Positions 1 to 7,449 of a stretch of DNA of 29,883 nucleotides are shown here, in pieces (within the stretch, counting starts at the first letter, position 1; the number at the start of each line of letters is the position of its first letter). The stretch covers positions 1 through 29,883 of the forward strand of contig DITM01000075.1 in NCBI GenBank assembly GCA_002422845.1, read 5' to 3'. Under the pieces are notes generated by a model. That model worked only from the letters and a program-made list of their open reading frames with translations, was not told the origin of the DNA and did no database searches. The stretch comes from Candidatus Paracaedibacteraceae bacterium UBA6184 (GTDB taxonomy: Bacteria > Pseudomonadota > Alphaproteobacteria > UBA6184). Both the position numbers and the translations under genes were made by a program.

Positions 1-23
1 AAAAGCAGGCCTCACAACCAAAA

Positions 24-67
24 ATTTTCGCTGAATTGGCTTGTATGTGCTATTTCTTTGCAGAAAT
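24..67 (-). ncRNA. Possible omega-RNA 3' scaffold stem, TnpB copy 1
   Basis: TnpB guide RNAs come from the 3' end of tnpB and the element's right end. On the minus strand, ATTTCTGC (67-60) can pair with GCGAAAAT (31-24) through GC/GC, a bulged T and TTTC/GAAA, enclosing 28 bases that contain the tnpB stop. At the aligned positions copy 2 has ACCCCGC and GCGTGGGT, so CCC/GGG there is replaced by TTT/AAA here. That looks like compensatory change. The full RNA would extend well into tnpB; its 5' end and the guide start cannot be set by eye. Confidence 0.35.
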
Positions 68-1291
68 ATCCAGTTTCCCAGCCTCTTTTTTGCCATGTTG
101 GTCTTTTAATCCTTTCGGATCATTTTGACCACGTAGCAAATATTTTTTAGACGGCTCCGCTGGTTTTTGTTTTGAGTCAGACTTAGCACCTAAACCAGAC
201 TTTAATTTCATTCCTTGAGTCAAAATATTATTCGCAGCATTTATGTCACGGTCGTGGGTAGTTCCGCATTCGCGGCAAGTCCACGTTCTATCCTTTAGTG
301 TCAGATTTTGATTAATGGTATTGCAAACGTTACAATTCTTTGAACTAGGATACCATCTATCAATTCTAATAAGTGTTCTATCGTTCCATTCTGCCTTGTA
401 CTCCAACATTGAGAAAAATTCGCCTATGGCGGCATCACTCAACGCTTGAGCAAGTTTATGGTTCTTTATCATGTTAATTACTGCGAGAGTTTCCACACAT
501 ATAACATCGTGATTTTTGACGATATCGGTGGTCACCTTGTGCAAATGATCCTTGCGGCCATTTGCAATTTTTTCATGAGCTAATGCTAACTGTCTAATAG
601 CTTTTTTACGACTACTAGAACCCTTAACCTTTTTATTAACTTGTCTTTGTTTAAATTTTAATTTCTTTAATCGTGTTTTTAAAGACCTAACATTTTTATA
701 CTTTTTACCATTACTCAGAATCGCTAGATCTTTGATACCAACATCTACGCCAACATTTGAGCCTATCGGCTCATACTGCGCGTACTCCTGTTCACATGTC
801 AAACTAGCAAAATATTTTCCCGTTGGCGTCATAGAAATTGTTATGTGTTTAATGTTTCCCTTAATTTTTTCATGTATATTAATTTTAATTCCTTCTCGAA
901 ACTTAACAACCGACAACTTATTACCAATAATTTTAAACCCCTGTGGAATAGTAAAACTTTGCCGATTTGACTTCTTTTTAAATTTGGGAAATTTGGACTT
1001 CTTTTGAAAAAATGAATTGTATGCAACATCTAAAAATCTGAGTGAAGATTGGAGACTTTGTGCATTAATATCATTGAGCCAGATATATTCTTCTTGTTTT
1101 TTTAGATTTGTTAAAATGTTAGAGCATTTGTTGTAAGTAAGGTTTGTTTTTGTGTCTAAATAATTTTTGTTTCTTAGATCAAGAAAATAATTATATATAA
1201 ATCTGGAACATCCAAAATGCTGCGACAGCAGGATTTTTTGGTCCTTATTGGGATATATTCTAAATTTATATGCGCGAAAAATTGTCTTCAT
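50..1291 (-). CDS. tnpB: TnpB RNA-guided nuclease, copy 1
   Basis: This 413-residue protein is a TnpB (OrfB) of the IS200/IS605 group, an RNA-guided DNA nuclease related to Cas12. The N-terminal part begins with the typical YKFRIYPN segment. The split RuvC site is complete: D183 in GVDVGIKDLA, E267 in VETLA, and D349 in HDRDINAA. A zinc finger lies between the last two motifs (C320, C323, C339, C342). Length is usual for the family, so the nuclease is probably intact. In transposons TnpB cuts the empty donor site to help keep the element; in a phage without TnpA it could act like a homing nuclease. The protein is very similar to copy 2 at 24564-25793 but differs in the last 30 residues. Family assignment is secure; activity is inferred. 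Confidence 0.93.
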   Translation of the reverse strand: MKTIFRAYKFRIYPNKDQKILLSQHFGCSRFIYNYFLDLRNKNYLDTKTNLTYNKCSNILTNLKKQEEYIWLNDINAQSLQSSLRFLDVAYNSFFQKKSKFPKFKKKSNRQSFTIPQGFKIIGNKLSVVKFREGIKINIHEKIKGNIKHITISMTPTGKYFASLTCEQEYAQYEPIGSNVGVDVGIKDLAILSNGKKYKNVRSLKTRLKKLKFKQRQVNKKVKGSSSRKKAIRQLALAHEKIANGRKDHLHKVTTDIVKNHDVICVETLAVINMIKNHKLAQALSDAAIGEFFSMLEYKAEWNDRTLIRIDRWYPSSKNCNVCNTINQNLTLKDRTWTCRECGTTHDRDINAANNILTQGMKLKSGLGAKSDSKQKPAEPSKKYLLRGQNDPKGLKDQHGKKEAGKLDISAKK

Positions 1292-1345
1292 GACAATCTT
1301 AATTATACTTCGCTATGAAAAATTTTTCTTTTTGTAAAACAATCC

Positions 1346-1373
1346 TTGCTTTTTTGGTGAATTTTGCTATAAT
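1346..1373 (+). promoter_or_regulatory. Promoter P1
   Basis: A -35-like TTGCTT (1346-1351) is followed after 16 bases by a perfect TATAAT (1368-1373) preceded by TGC, an extended -10. It lies at or just outside the left end of TnpB copy 1 and drives the operon starting at 1402. Confidence 0.75.
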
Positions 1374-1401
1374 ACATTGTATGGTTGTAGAGAGGTGACC
1401 T

Positions 1402-1680
1402 ATGGAACGTAAACAAATTTTGTCAAAAAGAAATAAAGAAAAAGATTACTTGGCTCTCGAAAAGAAATTCTGGGAACATATTGGGTTTGATTCAGAACGT
1501 ATCGGTTTGGATATGAAGCGCCCATTTGGCAATAGTGATATTATTGGAAGTATCCTGCGCATAATTGGTGGCGAAGAAACAGATGATGATGGCGAGTGGA
1601 GCGAATCACAACGAGAATACGCTGAAAAATTGTATGCTGGGCTTGCTGGTTTCTTAAAGAAAAAGTATGGTGATAAATGA
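1402..1680 (+). CDS. Hypothetical protein, 92 aa
   Basis: I do not recognise this protein. It has a basic, charged N-terminus, a central acidic patch (EETDDDGEW) and a helical C-terminal third ending in a lysine-rich segment. No signal peptide or membrane segment is visible. The start is supported by GAGAGGTG about 9 bases upstream, and promoter P1 lies directly before it. Its stop overlaps the Thg1 start as ATGA, so the two are probably translationally coupled and belong to one operon. Confidence 0.75.
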   Translation: MERKQILSKRNKEKDYLALEKKFWEHIGFDSERIGLDMKRPFGNSDIIGSILRIIGGEETDDDGEWSESQREYAEKLYAGLAGFLKKKYGDK

Positions 1681-2417
1681 AAGACTCAATGGGCGACAGA
1701 ATAAAAAACTATGAAGATCGTGTACGTTATTCACTGCCGCGAAGATGTTACACGATGCTCCGACTAGACGGCAAGGCTTTTCACACGTATACCAGAAAGT
1801 TAGAACGCCCCTTTGACTTACAGTTTAGGGAGGCCATGCAAGCAACCGCCAGATATTTGTGTGAAAATATTCAAGGTTGTAAAATTGGTTATGTTCAATC
1901 TGATGAAATTAGCCTAGTTCTGACTGATTTCGATAACATTGGCACGTCGGCATGGTTTGATGGCAATTTGCAGAAAATCGTATCTGTGTCGGCTGGTATG
2001 GCAAGTGCATATTTTAACTACTATAGACATAAACAGTTAGGTATTCTTGGTTATGAGGTGTTTGATTCACGCGCATGGACTCTGGCGGATCCTTGGGAAG
2101 TGTTCAACAGTTTTCTGTGGCGTCAAAATGATTGTACTCGAAATGCGATTCAAATGGTGGCGCGCAGTGTTGCGACTCATAAAGAGTGTCACAATAAAAA
2201 TTTGCCACAATTACAAGAGTTAATTCACCAAAAAGGTATTAATTTCAACGACTATCCAGCGGACTGTAAACGCGGTGCATTTTTATATTATGATGTTATT
2301 GGCTGGCGTGTAGATTTGGAGTCGCCCATCATATCTCAGGATCAAAAGTTTTTCTTTGACAAACTACCAATGATTCCACAGGTTTATTTGGAGCCAAAAA
2401 GCAAGGAGGGTGAATGA
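1677..2417 (+). CDS. Thg1-family tRNA guanylyltransferase / 3'-5' nucleotide polymerase
   Basis: This 246-residue protein belongs to the Thg1 superfamily, which adds nucleotides to RNA 5' ends in the 3'-to-5' direction. Eukaryotic Thg1 adds G-1 to tRNA-His, while bacterial and phage Thg1-like proteins can repair truncated tRNA 5' ends. Visible hallmarks are LRLDGKAFH with metal-binding D31, and GYVQSDEISLVL with D76 and E77, at the same spacing as in human Thg1 (D29, D76, E77). Length fits the family. Start at 1677 overlaps the previous stop; M5 at 1689 is an alternative and neither has a strong ribosome site. The next gene is a metallophosphoesterase overlapping by 4 bases. No tRNA-His gene is in the window, so repair of 5' ends is as likely a role as tRNA-His maturation. 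Confidence 0.9.
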   Translation: MKDSMGDRIKNYEDRVRYSLPRRCYTMLRLDGKAFHTYTRKLERPFDLQFREAMQATARYLCENIQGCKIGYVQSDEISLVLTDFDNIGTSAWFDGNLQKIVSVSAGMASAYFNYYRHKQLGILGYEVFDSRAWTLADPWEVFNSFLWRQNDCTRNAIQMVARSVATHKECHNKNLPQLQELIHQKGINFNDYPADCKRGAFLYYDVIGWRVDLESPIISQDQKFFFDKLPMIPQVYLEPKSKEGE

Positions 2418-2905
2418 TTTACTTTACTAGCGATCTCCACTTTGGGCACCAAAATATCATCAAATACTGTGATCGACCGTGGGCAACTTCAGCCGAAATG
2501 GACCTCGCACTTGTCAAAAACTGGAACAATGTAGTGTCCAACGATGATACGGTGTGGGTGCTTGGCGACATATCGCTCAGTGGTAAATATGATTACATTG
2601 CTAATTTGGTTGGTCAGTTAAAAGGCAACAAAAGATTAGTGTTCGGAAATCATGACCGGCTTAAAGTGAAGGACTACTACAATATGGGTTTTGAGTTTGT
2701 GTCAAAGTATCCAGTGATACTTAAAGACTTTATTGCGCTATCACACGCGCCACTATTCACAAATACAAACTCGCCATTTTTCAATGTGTATGGACATGTA
2801 CACAATATGGAGCAGTATATTACAAGAACTGAGCATAGTTTGTGTGTTTGTGTTGAACGCCACAATTATGCACCAACCACACTCGATATATTTGAGGAAG
2901 CATAA
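2414..2905 (+). CDS. Calcineurin-like metallophosphoesterase
   Basis: This 163-residue protein is a compact calcineurin-type metallophosphoesterase. All metal-site motifs are present: SDLHFGH (D7, H9), LGD (D52), GNHD (78-81), SHAP (H111) and YGHVH (H128, H130). The length and the N-terminal MIYFTSDLHFGH start are typical of the small phage and bacterial members, whose substrates are mostly unknown (phosphomono- or diesters). Translation starts after a strong AAGGAGG and overlaps the Thg1 stop as ATGA. The pairing with Thg1 suggests, but does not prove, a role in processing RNA ends. The enzyme class is secure and the substrate unknown. Confidence 0.92.
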   Translation: MIYFTSDLHFGHQNIIKYCDRPWATSAEMDLALVKNWNNVVSNDDTVWVLGDISLSGKYDYIANLVGQLKGNKRLVFGNHDRLKVKDYYNMGFEFVSKYPVILKDFIALSHAPLFTNTNSPFFNVYGHVHNMEQYITRTEHSLCVCVERHNYAPTTLDIFEEA

Positions 2906-3180
2906 TGTCACTAAAAAATCAACGCATTGAATTAGATATATTCATGATAACGATGGACAACCCAGACGAATTTTTGGACACTGCGTCAAAAAGATATGAA
3001 AAATATTTAGTTGTGGCTAATTTTTGGACAAGTAATGGTATGCTTTTTGTTAACCGCCCAGAGGTGTATATTTCAAGTCATAGTATTTTGGTGGAGTTTG
3101 ATAAGCATGTGTGGATAGTGGAGGGAAATACGACTCTGCAAATCCTTCGGGCGATTATGTTAGAAGAGCCATTGTGGTGA
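2905..3180 (+). CDS. Hypothetical protein, 91 aa
   Basis: Not recognised. A mixed alpha/beta soluble protein with alternating hydrophobic segments (YLVVANFW, SILVEFDKHVWIVEG) suggesting a small beta-rich fold. The start shares one base with the preceding stop (TAATG) and follows GAGGAAG. It is the third gene of the Thg1 operon. Confidence 0.7.
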   Translation: MSLKNQRIELDIFMITMDNPDEFLDTASKRYEKYLVVANFWTSNGMLFVNRPEVYISSHSILVEFDKHVWIVEGNTTLQILRAIMLEEPLW

Positions 3181-3184
3181 TAAA

Positions 3185-3469
3185 ATGAGTGGAGATATAG
3201 CAGATTTCATTATTGCGGATTCCATTGATCGTGATGATTTTTTTGCCGCAGCGGAAAGAGAAGAGGGCGGTTTTTTAATCAGCACAAAAGAGTGCAAATA
3301 TTGTGGCGAAAAAGGTTTAATATGGATTTTGTGCGAGCCGGGTGATAAGTGGTTGCTTGGAGATAATAAGGGACAAATACATCGTTGTCCTAAAAATCCA
3401 TATGTTGGAAACCTTAAACCAAAAACCAGAGTAAAAACTTATAGGCTGAAGAATGAAACGACCATTTAG
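3185..3469 (+). CDS. Small zinc-finger-like protein, 94 aa
   Basis: Function not recognised. The centre carries a likely zinc site: C37 and C40 in CKYCGEKG, then C50 and C68, in a ribbon-like arrangement. The N-terminal 30 residues are acidic. The start at 3185 follows a weak GGTG. The last 17 bases overlap the next gene in another frame. Confidence 0.7.
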   Translation: MSGDIADFIIADSIDRDDFFAAAEREEGGFLISTKECKYCGEKGLIWILCEPGDKWLLGDNKGQIHRCPKNPYVGNLKPKTRVKTYRLKNETTI

Positions 3470-3950
3470 AGTCATTGATAATTATATTGGTTATTTTAAG
3501 CACGGTGGCGTTAGTTGCGAAGACTTCCCATTAGCATTCTTCATGACCGACCTAGAATTGCTGCGTGACCATGGCCATACTGCCACAGAATTGATTGTTA
3601 AATACTATACGGGTGATTCGCCATTAATCATACCCGGATGGATTGTAGAGCATTTTGGTGAGTCTGATGGCTCGTTTAATCCTGATGTGTTTACGCCGCG
3701 CCAAAAACGTGTAATGGGTGATGTCATTACTCGATTCGCAAACGAACTATATGTTAACGATAAATTAAAGTATCAGAATATGTGGCGCGAAATCACACAA
3801 TTATTTGGCGAAGATATAGAGGTTGATTTTATGACACTAATGAAACATTATAAAGAGCCGGAATGGAAAATTAATCGACACGAGGACGAGGTGGAGTTTT
3901 ATGAATGTATAACGTCGAAATATGCCGACCCGTTTGAAATAGACACTTGA
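3453..3950 (+). CDS. Hypothetical protein, 165 aa
   Basis: Not recognised. A soluble protein with a basic N-terminus (MKRPFRVIDN) and a long helical central part; the C-terminal 40 residues are rich in acidic and aromatic residues. It overlaps the preceding gene by 17 bases and is the last gene of the first operon: its stop codon directly follows the first part of the -35 box of the next promoter (3947-3952). Confidence 0.7.
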   Translation: MKRPFRVIDNYIGYFKHGGVSCEDFPLAFFMTDLELLRDHGHTATELIVKYYTGDSPLIIPGWIVEHFGESDGSFNPDVFTPRQKRVMGDVITRFANELYVNDKLKYQNMWREITQLFGEDIEVDFMTLMKHYKEPEWKINRHEDEVEFYECITSKYADPFEIDT

Positions 3951-3974
3951 CAGCCGCTAATTTTCCGCTATAAT
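3947..3974 (+). promoter_or_regulatory. Promoter P2 with palindromic -10
   Basis: Perfect TTGACA (3947-3952), 16-base spacer and perfect TATAAT (3969-3974). The -10 box is flanked exactly by CCGC (3965-3968) and GCGG (3975-3978), and GCCGC at 3953-3957 can also pair with GCGGC at 3975-3979. The expected transcript start is near 3981, right at the GGAG that serves the start codon at 3991. Confidence 0.85.
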
Positions 3975-3990
3975 GCGGCAGGAGTGAATC

Positions 3991-4809
3991 ATGGAAATAT
4001 TAGAATTTTGCAAATTTATGAATTTTCAACTTAATAACCCGCATGGCAAGGTTAGTTTCTTTCCGTTTAACAAACAAATCGCGCTATTTGAGGCAATATA
4101 TAAAGACGACCATCTTGTGGTTATTAAGGATCGACAGGCCGGTTTCTCAACGTGCGCACTGGTTTATGCGATGTATTTTGCAACACTTAAACCGAGTAAA
4201 ATTTTATTTGTATCTGGTAACAATGACCAGTCAAAATACCTATTTAATAAATTGGAATCACTATTTGCAAATAAATATAACTTGCAAAAATTTATACGAG
4301 ACTATGAAGTTCTGATGCAGTTTGCATATACTAACAAAATTTTTGAGAATAAGGCCCATTTCATTTCTGAAAAATTTGATCTTGTTATTATGGATGAAAT
4401 GTATTTTTTCCCAAACACGCACAATGAGGCATTGGAACATATTATCAAAAACGCCAAAAGGGTAATACTGGGCAGTTCTGTTAGTTTTAGTGGTGGCGGC
4501 AATATTTTATTTAGTAGAATTGCAGATAATATAACCCTTACCAGAATGGATGGTAAATATACAAACTTTAGACTTAAGTATTTTAGTCGCGGTTTTGAAA
4601 AAGTTGAAAAGAAGACACTTTTTGATACAATTAGAGAAAATTTTAAAGATGGTGAAATTGGTTTATATAATTCAACTGATCACTGTATGTGTCTGGTTGA
4701 TGAAATAAATACTTGTGTAAATACTAGTCGCGTACAAATTATTAAAAAGTTTGGAACATGCAACCCAGATTGTAATAAGTGTGTTTCGTATAATGAATTG
4801 CCGTTTTGA
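3991..4809 (+). CDS. Stand-alone terminase-like ATPase domain
   Basis: This 272-residue protein resembles the ATPase half of phage large terminases. The N-terminal part reads as an adenine-side segment (FPFNKQIALFEAIYKDD), then a Walker A-like VIKDRQAGFST (R48 to T54). It lacks the usual lysine before S/T, as many terminases do. Walker B is FDLVIMDEMYFF (D135, E136), and a coupling-type SSVSF follows near residue 168. Full large terminases have 450-600 residues with a C-terminal RuvC-like nuclease. That domain is absent, and a Cys-rich tail (CNPDCNKC) takes its place. It may be a helicase-like relative rather than the packaging motor. It has its own promoter and a tRNA gene follows 5 bases after its stop. 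Confidence 0.65.
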   Translation: MEILEFCKFMNFQLNNPHGKVSFFPFNKQIALFEAIYKDDHLVVIKDRQAGFSTCALVYAMYFATLKPSKILFVSGNNDQSKYLFNKLESLFANKYNLQKFIRDYEVLMQFAYTNKIFENKAHFISEKFDLVIMDEMYFFPNTHNEALEHIIKNAKRVILGSSVSFSGGGNILFSRIADNITLTRMDGKYTNFRLKYFSRGFEKVEKKTLFDTIRENFKDGEIGLYNSTDHCMCLVDEINTCVNTSRVQIIKKFGTCNPDCNKCVSYNELPF

Positions 4810-4814
4810 GCGAT

Positions 4815-4888
4815 CCGCGCGTAGTTTAACGGATTAAAACTTCCGGTTTCTACCCGGATAAGTATGGGTTCGATTCCCGTCGCGCGGT
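4815..4888 (+). tRNA. tRNA-Arg (anticodon UCU)
   Basis: The sequence folds as a complete cloverleaf. The acceptor is CCGCGCG (4815-4821) with CGCGCGG (4881-4887), all seven pairs perfect. The D stem is GTTT/AAAC (4824-4827, 4837-4840). The anticodon stem is TCCGG/CCGGA (4842-4846, 4854-4858) with loop TTTCTAC. The variable loop has five bases. The T arm is ATGGG-TTCGATT-CCCGT (4864-4880). The anticodon TCT reads AGA/AGG, fitting an AT-rich phage in a host where those codons may be rare. CCA is not encoded. Odd points are a C1-G72 first pair and U as discriminator (4888), neither usual for tRNA-Arg. It is probably co-transcribed with the gene before it. Confidence 0.92.
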
Positions 4889-4919
4889 CTTGGTTTTCTT
4901 GTCACGAAAGGACAATTAT

Positions 4920-5312
4920 ATGAAGAATGTTAGTGTTCGTTATGATTCAAATCTGAAAAAGTTGTTTATTGTGCGCCACCGTAATGACCCACGTAAAGTA
5001 CTTGAGCGGCAGGAGGCCACTAATAATGTACTAAACGCAATGGTCCAGATGATCGCAAACTATGGGCAGGACGGCAGTCTGGTGTCGTTTAAGGCAGAGG
5101 ACAAAGAATACGCCATTGTCATGATGTCTATGCAGAACCTTAATGAAGTTCAGGCTTATTTTGATCACAAGAATAAGATGATTCAAGAGATGCAAGCGCA
5201 AAAGATGCAGGTTAATGTGGTTGGCGACGATGCGCTTATTGAACAGGCCCCGATTATTGAAGGTTCTGAAATTGCCGCAACTGAAGAAATTCCAGCCGAA
5301 ACTCCTAATTAA
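4920..5312 (+). CDS. Hypothetical protein, 130 aa
   Basis: Not recognised. The ATG at 4920 is preferred because CGAAAGGA lies just upstream; an upstream TTG at 4890 would run into the tRNA 3' end. The protein has a beta-rich N-terminal half, a helical middle rich in Gln and Met (NKMIQEMQAQKMQ) and a low-complexity acidic Ala/Glu/Pro tail. It sits between the tRNA and the DHH enzyme. Confidence 0.75.
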   Translation: MKNVSVRYDSNLKKLFIVRHRNDPRKVLERQEATNNVLNAMVQMIANYGQDGSLVSFKAEDKEYAIVMMSMQNLNEVQAYFDHKNKMIQEMQAQKMQVNVVGDDALIEQAPIIEGSEIAATEEIPAETPN

Positions 5313-5330
5313 TCCCAGTATGAGACTCAA

Positions 5331-6266
5331 ATGATTGTTTATCATGGTATAGATTGTGATGGTTGGTTTAGTGCAGCGCTTCTGATTTCGTACGATAAAA
5401 GTTTGGCCGACTATATGTTTCCGGCTGACTACAAAGGCGAAAAAGAAGTCGCAGATCAGATTATTGCCGCTATTCAATCTGACAAGCCGCCACAAAAAAT
5501 AGTCATTTGTGATTTCTCTTTTTTACCCGATGCATTTAAGGCAATTGTTGGTGCAGCAAAACAAAAGAATATATCTGTGTCGTGGTTTGACCATCATGTA
5601 TCATCAATCAACAAATTACAGTCTATCCCAGAAATAAGCGGCCTAAAAGGTGTGCGCGACCCGTCAAATAAGGTCAGTGCGGCCAAATTGGTTTGCGACT
5701 ATCTTGGGCTTGGTGACAAGTTTGGCGTCATAATCCAAACAGTTTCGGATTATGATATATTTAATTTCGATGAGTCCAAATTATCGGAACAGCGCGCTGC
5801 ACAATTTAATTTTGGATTTATTTATGATAAAGTTGGCGCACAAGAGATGGTGAATCGCGCCCTAGATCTTCTGCAAAATCCACAAAAAATTGAAAAATAT
5901 ATTGAAATTGGAACCATGTTTCTCAAAAATTATGACGCACAAGTTCCAATGTACTTGAAGGATTTGGAGCGAGGCGAATTTGAAGGAAAGAAATATGCAT
6001 TAGTTAACAGTACTGAGAAAATTGGGGCGCAACTCGCTCAAAAGATATTTCACGAAGTTGATTTTGTTATTATTTGGAAGGCCGTTTCTGGTAAAAGAGC
6101 ACAATTGTTCCTTACTTCGTCAAAAAAAGGCAATACAGACGTGTCAGTAATAGCCCAACGAATCTCTGCGGTATGTGGTGTAACTGGTGGTGGTGGTCAC
6201 AAAAATGCGGCTGGCGCTGTAGTTCCATTGAAAAAGTTTGTTAATTTCTTTGATCCGGAAGCCTAG
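5331..6266 (+). CDS. DHH-family phosphoesterase with DHHA1 domain
   Basis: This 311-residue protein is a DHH/DHHA1 phosphoesterase. The family includes nano-RNases and pAp phosphatases (NrnA), RecJ and cyclic-dinucleotide phosphodiesterases. Motif I is YHGIDCDG (D8, D10), motif II CDFSF (D61), motif III WFDHH (D87-H89) and motif IV SDYDIF near residue 140. The C-terminal substrate-binding signature GGGGHKNAAG starts at G286. All catalytic residues are kept, so it should be active. Its length matches NrnA-like enzymes that finish RNA decay or degrade small nucleotide signals. A diverged paralogue lacking several of these residues lies at 15810-16808. Its stop codon shares the palindrome CTAG with the oppositely oriented endolysin gene. 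Confidence 0.9.
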   Translation: MIVYHGIDCDGWFSAALLISYDKSLADYMFPADYKGEKEVADQIIAAIQSDKPPQKIVICDFSFLPDAFKAIVGAAKQKNISVSWFDHHVSSINKLQSIPEISGLKGVRDPSNKVSAAKLVCDYLGLGDKFGVIIQTVSDYDIFNFDESKLSEQRAAQFNFGFIYDKVGAQEMVNRALDLLQNPQKIEKYIEIGTMFLKNYDAQVPMYLKDLERGEFEGKKYALVNSTEKIGAQLAQKIFHEVDFVIIWKAVSGKRAQLFLTSSKKGNTDVSVIAQRISAVCGVTGGGGHKNAAGAVVPLKKFVNFFDPEA

Positions 6267-7018
6267 TCCTCGACATTAAACCCAAAAAGAGACAAATCAT
6301 AATTTTCGCCATGCACTTTGCCGTGGCCATAGTCAGTACATCTTCGGCGCGATAACATATCAGATATAAACTTGGGCACGCCCGACCTCGGCATTAGTTC
6401 GGCATACATGTGTTCGTGCATTGGTAAACAATTAAGAAATGCCGTTTTAAAATTATTTTTTGCGTATTCTGCTTTAACTTGTTTTAGCAACTCATCGCCA
6501 AGTCGCCAATCCTCATAACTACGTGGGGCGCGGGACGGAGTCATTACACCATTTTGCACCAGAGAATCACATTTAGTTAACAAATCATTATCATTAATAA
6601 ACCCAAACTTTACAACCCTGTCAAGAATATATCTTTTAAAATATTCAATTTGCGGCTCAATACACGCTTTAGATGAGAAAAAAGAGTCGGCATCTGTATA
6701 AGCGTATAGTTTTTTCATAATTTGTAGGCTTCCAAACTTATTCATTTGCATAAATCCATAGTTTTTACCCGCGCCATCATCAATTGTAGAAGTGGCGTAC
6801 CATAAATTTTTATGATATGGCCCCATTTCAAAACATCCAATAATCTCCATCAGTCTATATTCTAGTTTAATTTTTGTAATATCTAATGTGCCAATTTCTT
6901 GGATTGCCGCCCTAGTTTTTGGACCATTCAGCCCATCTACAGGTTTAATTTGATAATATTCCTGAATCCCGTAAATTAATGGAGCAGAACGATTTAGATT
7001 TGGTTGAACAGTTGCCAT
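6263..7018 (-). CDS. Endolysin: peptidoglycan-binding plus lysozyme-like domain
   Basis: This 251-residue protein is a likely peptidoglycan hydrolase. Residues 12-42 resemble the end of a PG_binding_1 repeat (YGIQEYYQIKPVDGLNGPKT). The rest looks like a lysozyme-superfamily fold, closest by eye to the GH46 chitosanase arrangement. That places the putative acid at E64 (GCFEMG) and the putative base at D80/D81 (IDDGAGKNYGFMQMN). No signal peptide is visible, so release would need a holin. GGAGG (plus-strand 7024-7028) precedes the ATG. It is the only non-TnpB gene on the minus strand, tail-to-tail with the DHH gene and divergent from the gene at 7105. The exact glycosidase family is uncertain. 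Confidence 0.75.
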   Translation of the reverse strand: MATVQPNLNRSAPLIYGIQEYYQIKPVDGLNGPKTRAAIQEIGTLDITKIKLEYRLMEIIGCFEMGPYHKNLWYATSTIDDGAGKNYGFMQMNKFGSLQIMKKLYAYTDADSFFSSKACIEPQIEYFKRYILDRVVKFGFINDNDLLTKCDSLVQNGVMTPSRAPRSYEDWRLGDELLKQVKAEYAKNNFKTAFLNCLPMHEHMYAELMPRSGVPKFISDMLSRRRCTDYGHGKVHGENYDLSLFGFNVED

Positions 7019-7058
7019 TTTGAGTCCTCCACCACTAATTACAAAAATGAAAAAAAAC

Positions 7059-7087
7059 TTGACAGGAGCGATATTTTGCGCTATCGT
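7059..7087 (+). promoter_or_regulatory. Promoter P3
   Basis: Perfect TTGACA (7059-7064), 17-base spacer ending ATTTTGCGC, then TATCGT (7082-7087). The predicted start falls at about 7094, on the GGAGG used by the gene starting at 7105. Confidence 0.75.
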
Positions 7088-7104
7088 GTATGCGGAGGTT
7101 CATT

Positions 7105-7446
7105 ATGCCGGATTATGAATTTAAAAGTATTTATGAAACACCCATTAATAAACTTGTTGAAAATGAAGAAATTATACAAGAGTTTGCAGACGGGGTGATT
7201 AATAAATTGAGTCAATTTACACAATTTCATCATCGTGTTTATCCGGTTATTTATTGCGCCGATGAGGCTTTGTATATAGTTTTTATTGATAGTAATCTAG
7301 TTGTTTCGTTTGCATTTCAACACCCTGAACGCGGAGTAAATAGATTTATGGTTGCGACCGTTTATGGTGCTGACTTAATAAGCCTGTTTCTTAACGAAAT
7401 TAAAAATTATTCTATGAAAGTTCTTTTAACTAAATTTGTGGGGTAG
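7105..7446 (+). CDS. Hypothetical protein, 113 aa
   Basis: Not recognised. The ATG at 7105 is chosen because GGAGG ends 6 bases upstream and an earlier in-frame ATG at 7090 overlaps the predicted transcript start. The protein is soluble, with a helical N-terminal third and a beta-rich middle (YPVIYCADEALYIVFID). It is first in a unit with the ThyX-like gene. Confidence 0.75.
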   Translation: MPDYEFKSIYETPINKLVENEEIIQEFADGVINKLSQFTQFHHRVYPVIYCADEALYIVFIDSNLVVSFAFQHPERGVNRFMVATVYGADLISLFLNEIKNYSMKVLLTKFVG

Positions 7447-7449
7447 TGA

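Larger units (their letters stand above)
24..1345 (-). mobile_element. IS200/IS605-type element, TnpB only (copy 1)
   Basis: The element consists of a tnpB gene and its flanks, with no tnpA transposase gene in the window. Limits come from comparison with the second copy at 24543-25845. On the gene's 5' side similarity continues about 55 bases past the start codon, to around 1345. On the 3' side the shared heptamer GCTGAAT lies 41 bases from a shared CAGTTTC, against 42 bases in copy 2. Exact ends are not fixed because no clean target-site junction is visible. It lies just before the promoter at 1346. The left end of the window cuts close to the predicted right end of the element. Confidence 0.6.

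Noticed and set aside
5031..5495. 154-codon frame on the minus strand opposite 4920-5312 and the DHH gene
   Set aside because: No ribosome site or motif; both opposing plus-strand genes are well supported.
7021..7064. Minus-strand promoter for the endolysin overlapping promoter P3
   Set aside because: A TGTAAT-like box exists, but its -35 match and 15-base spacing are poor.
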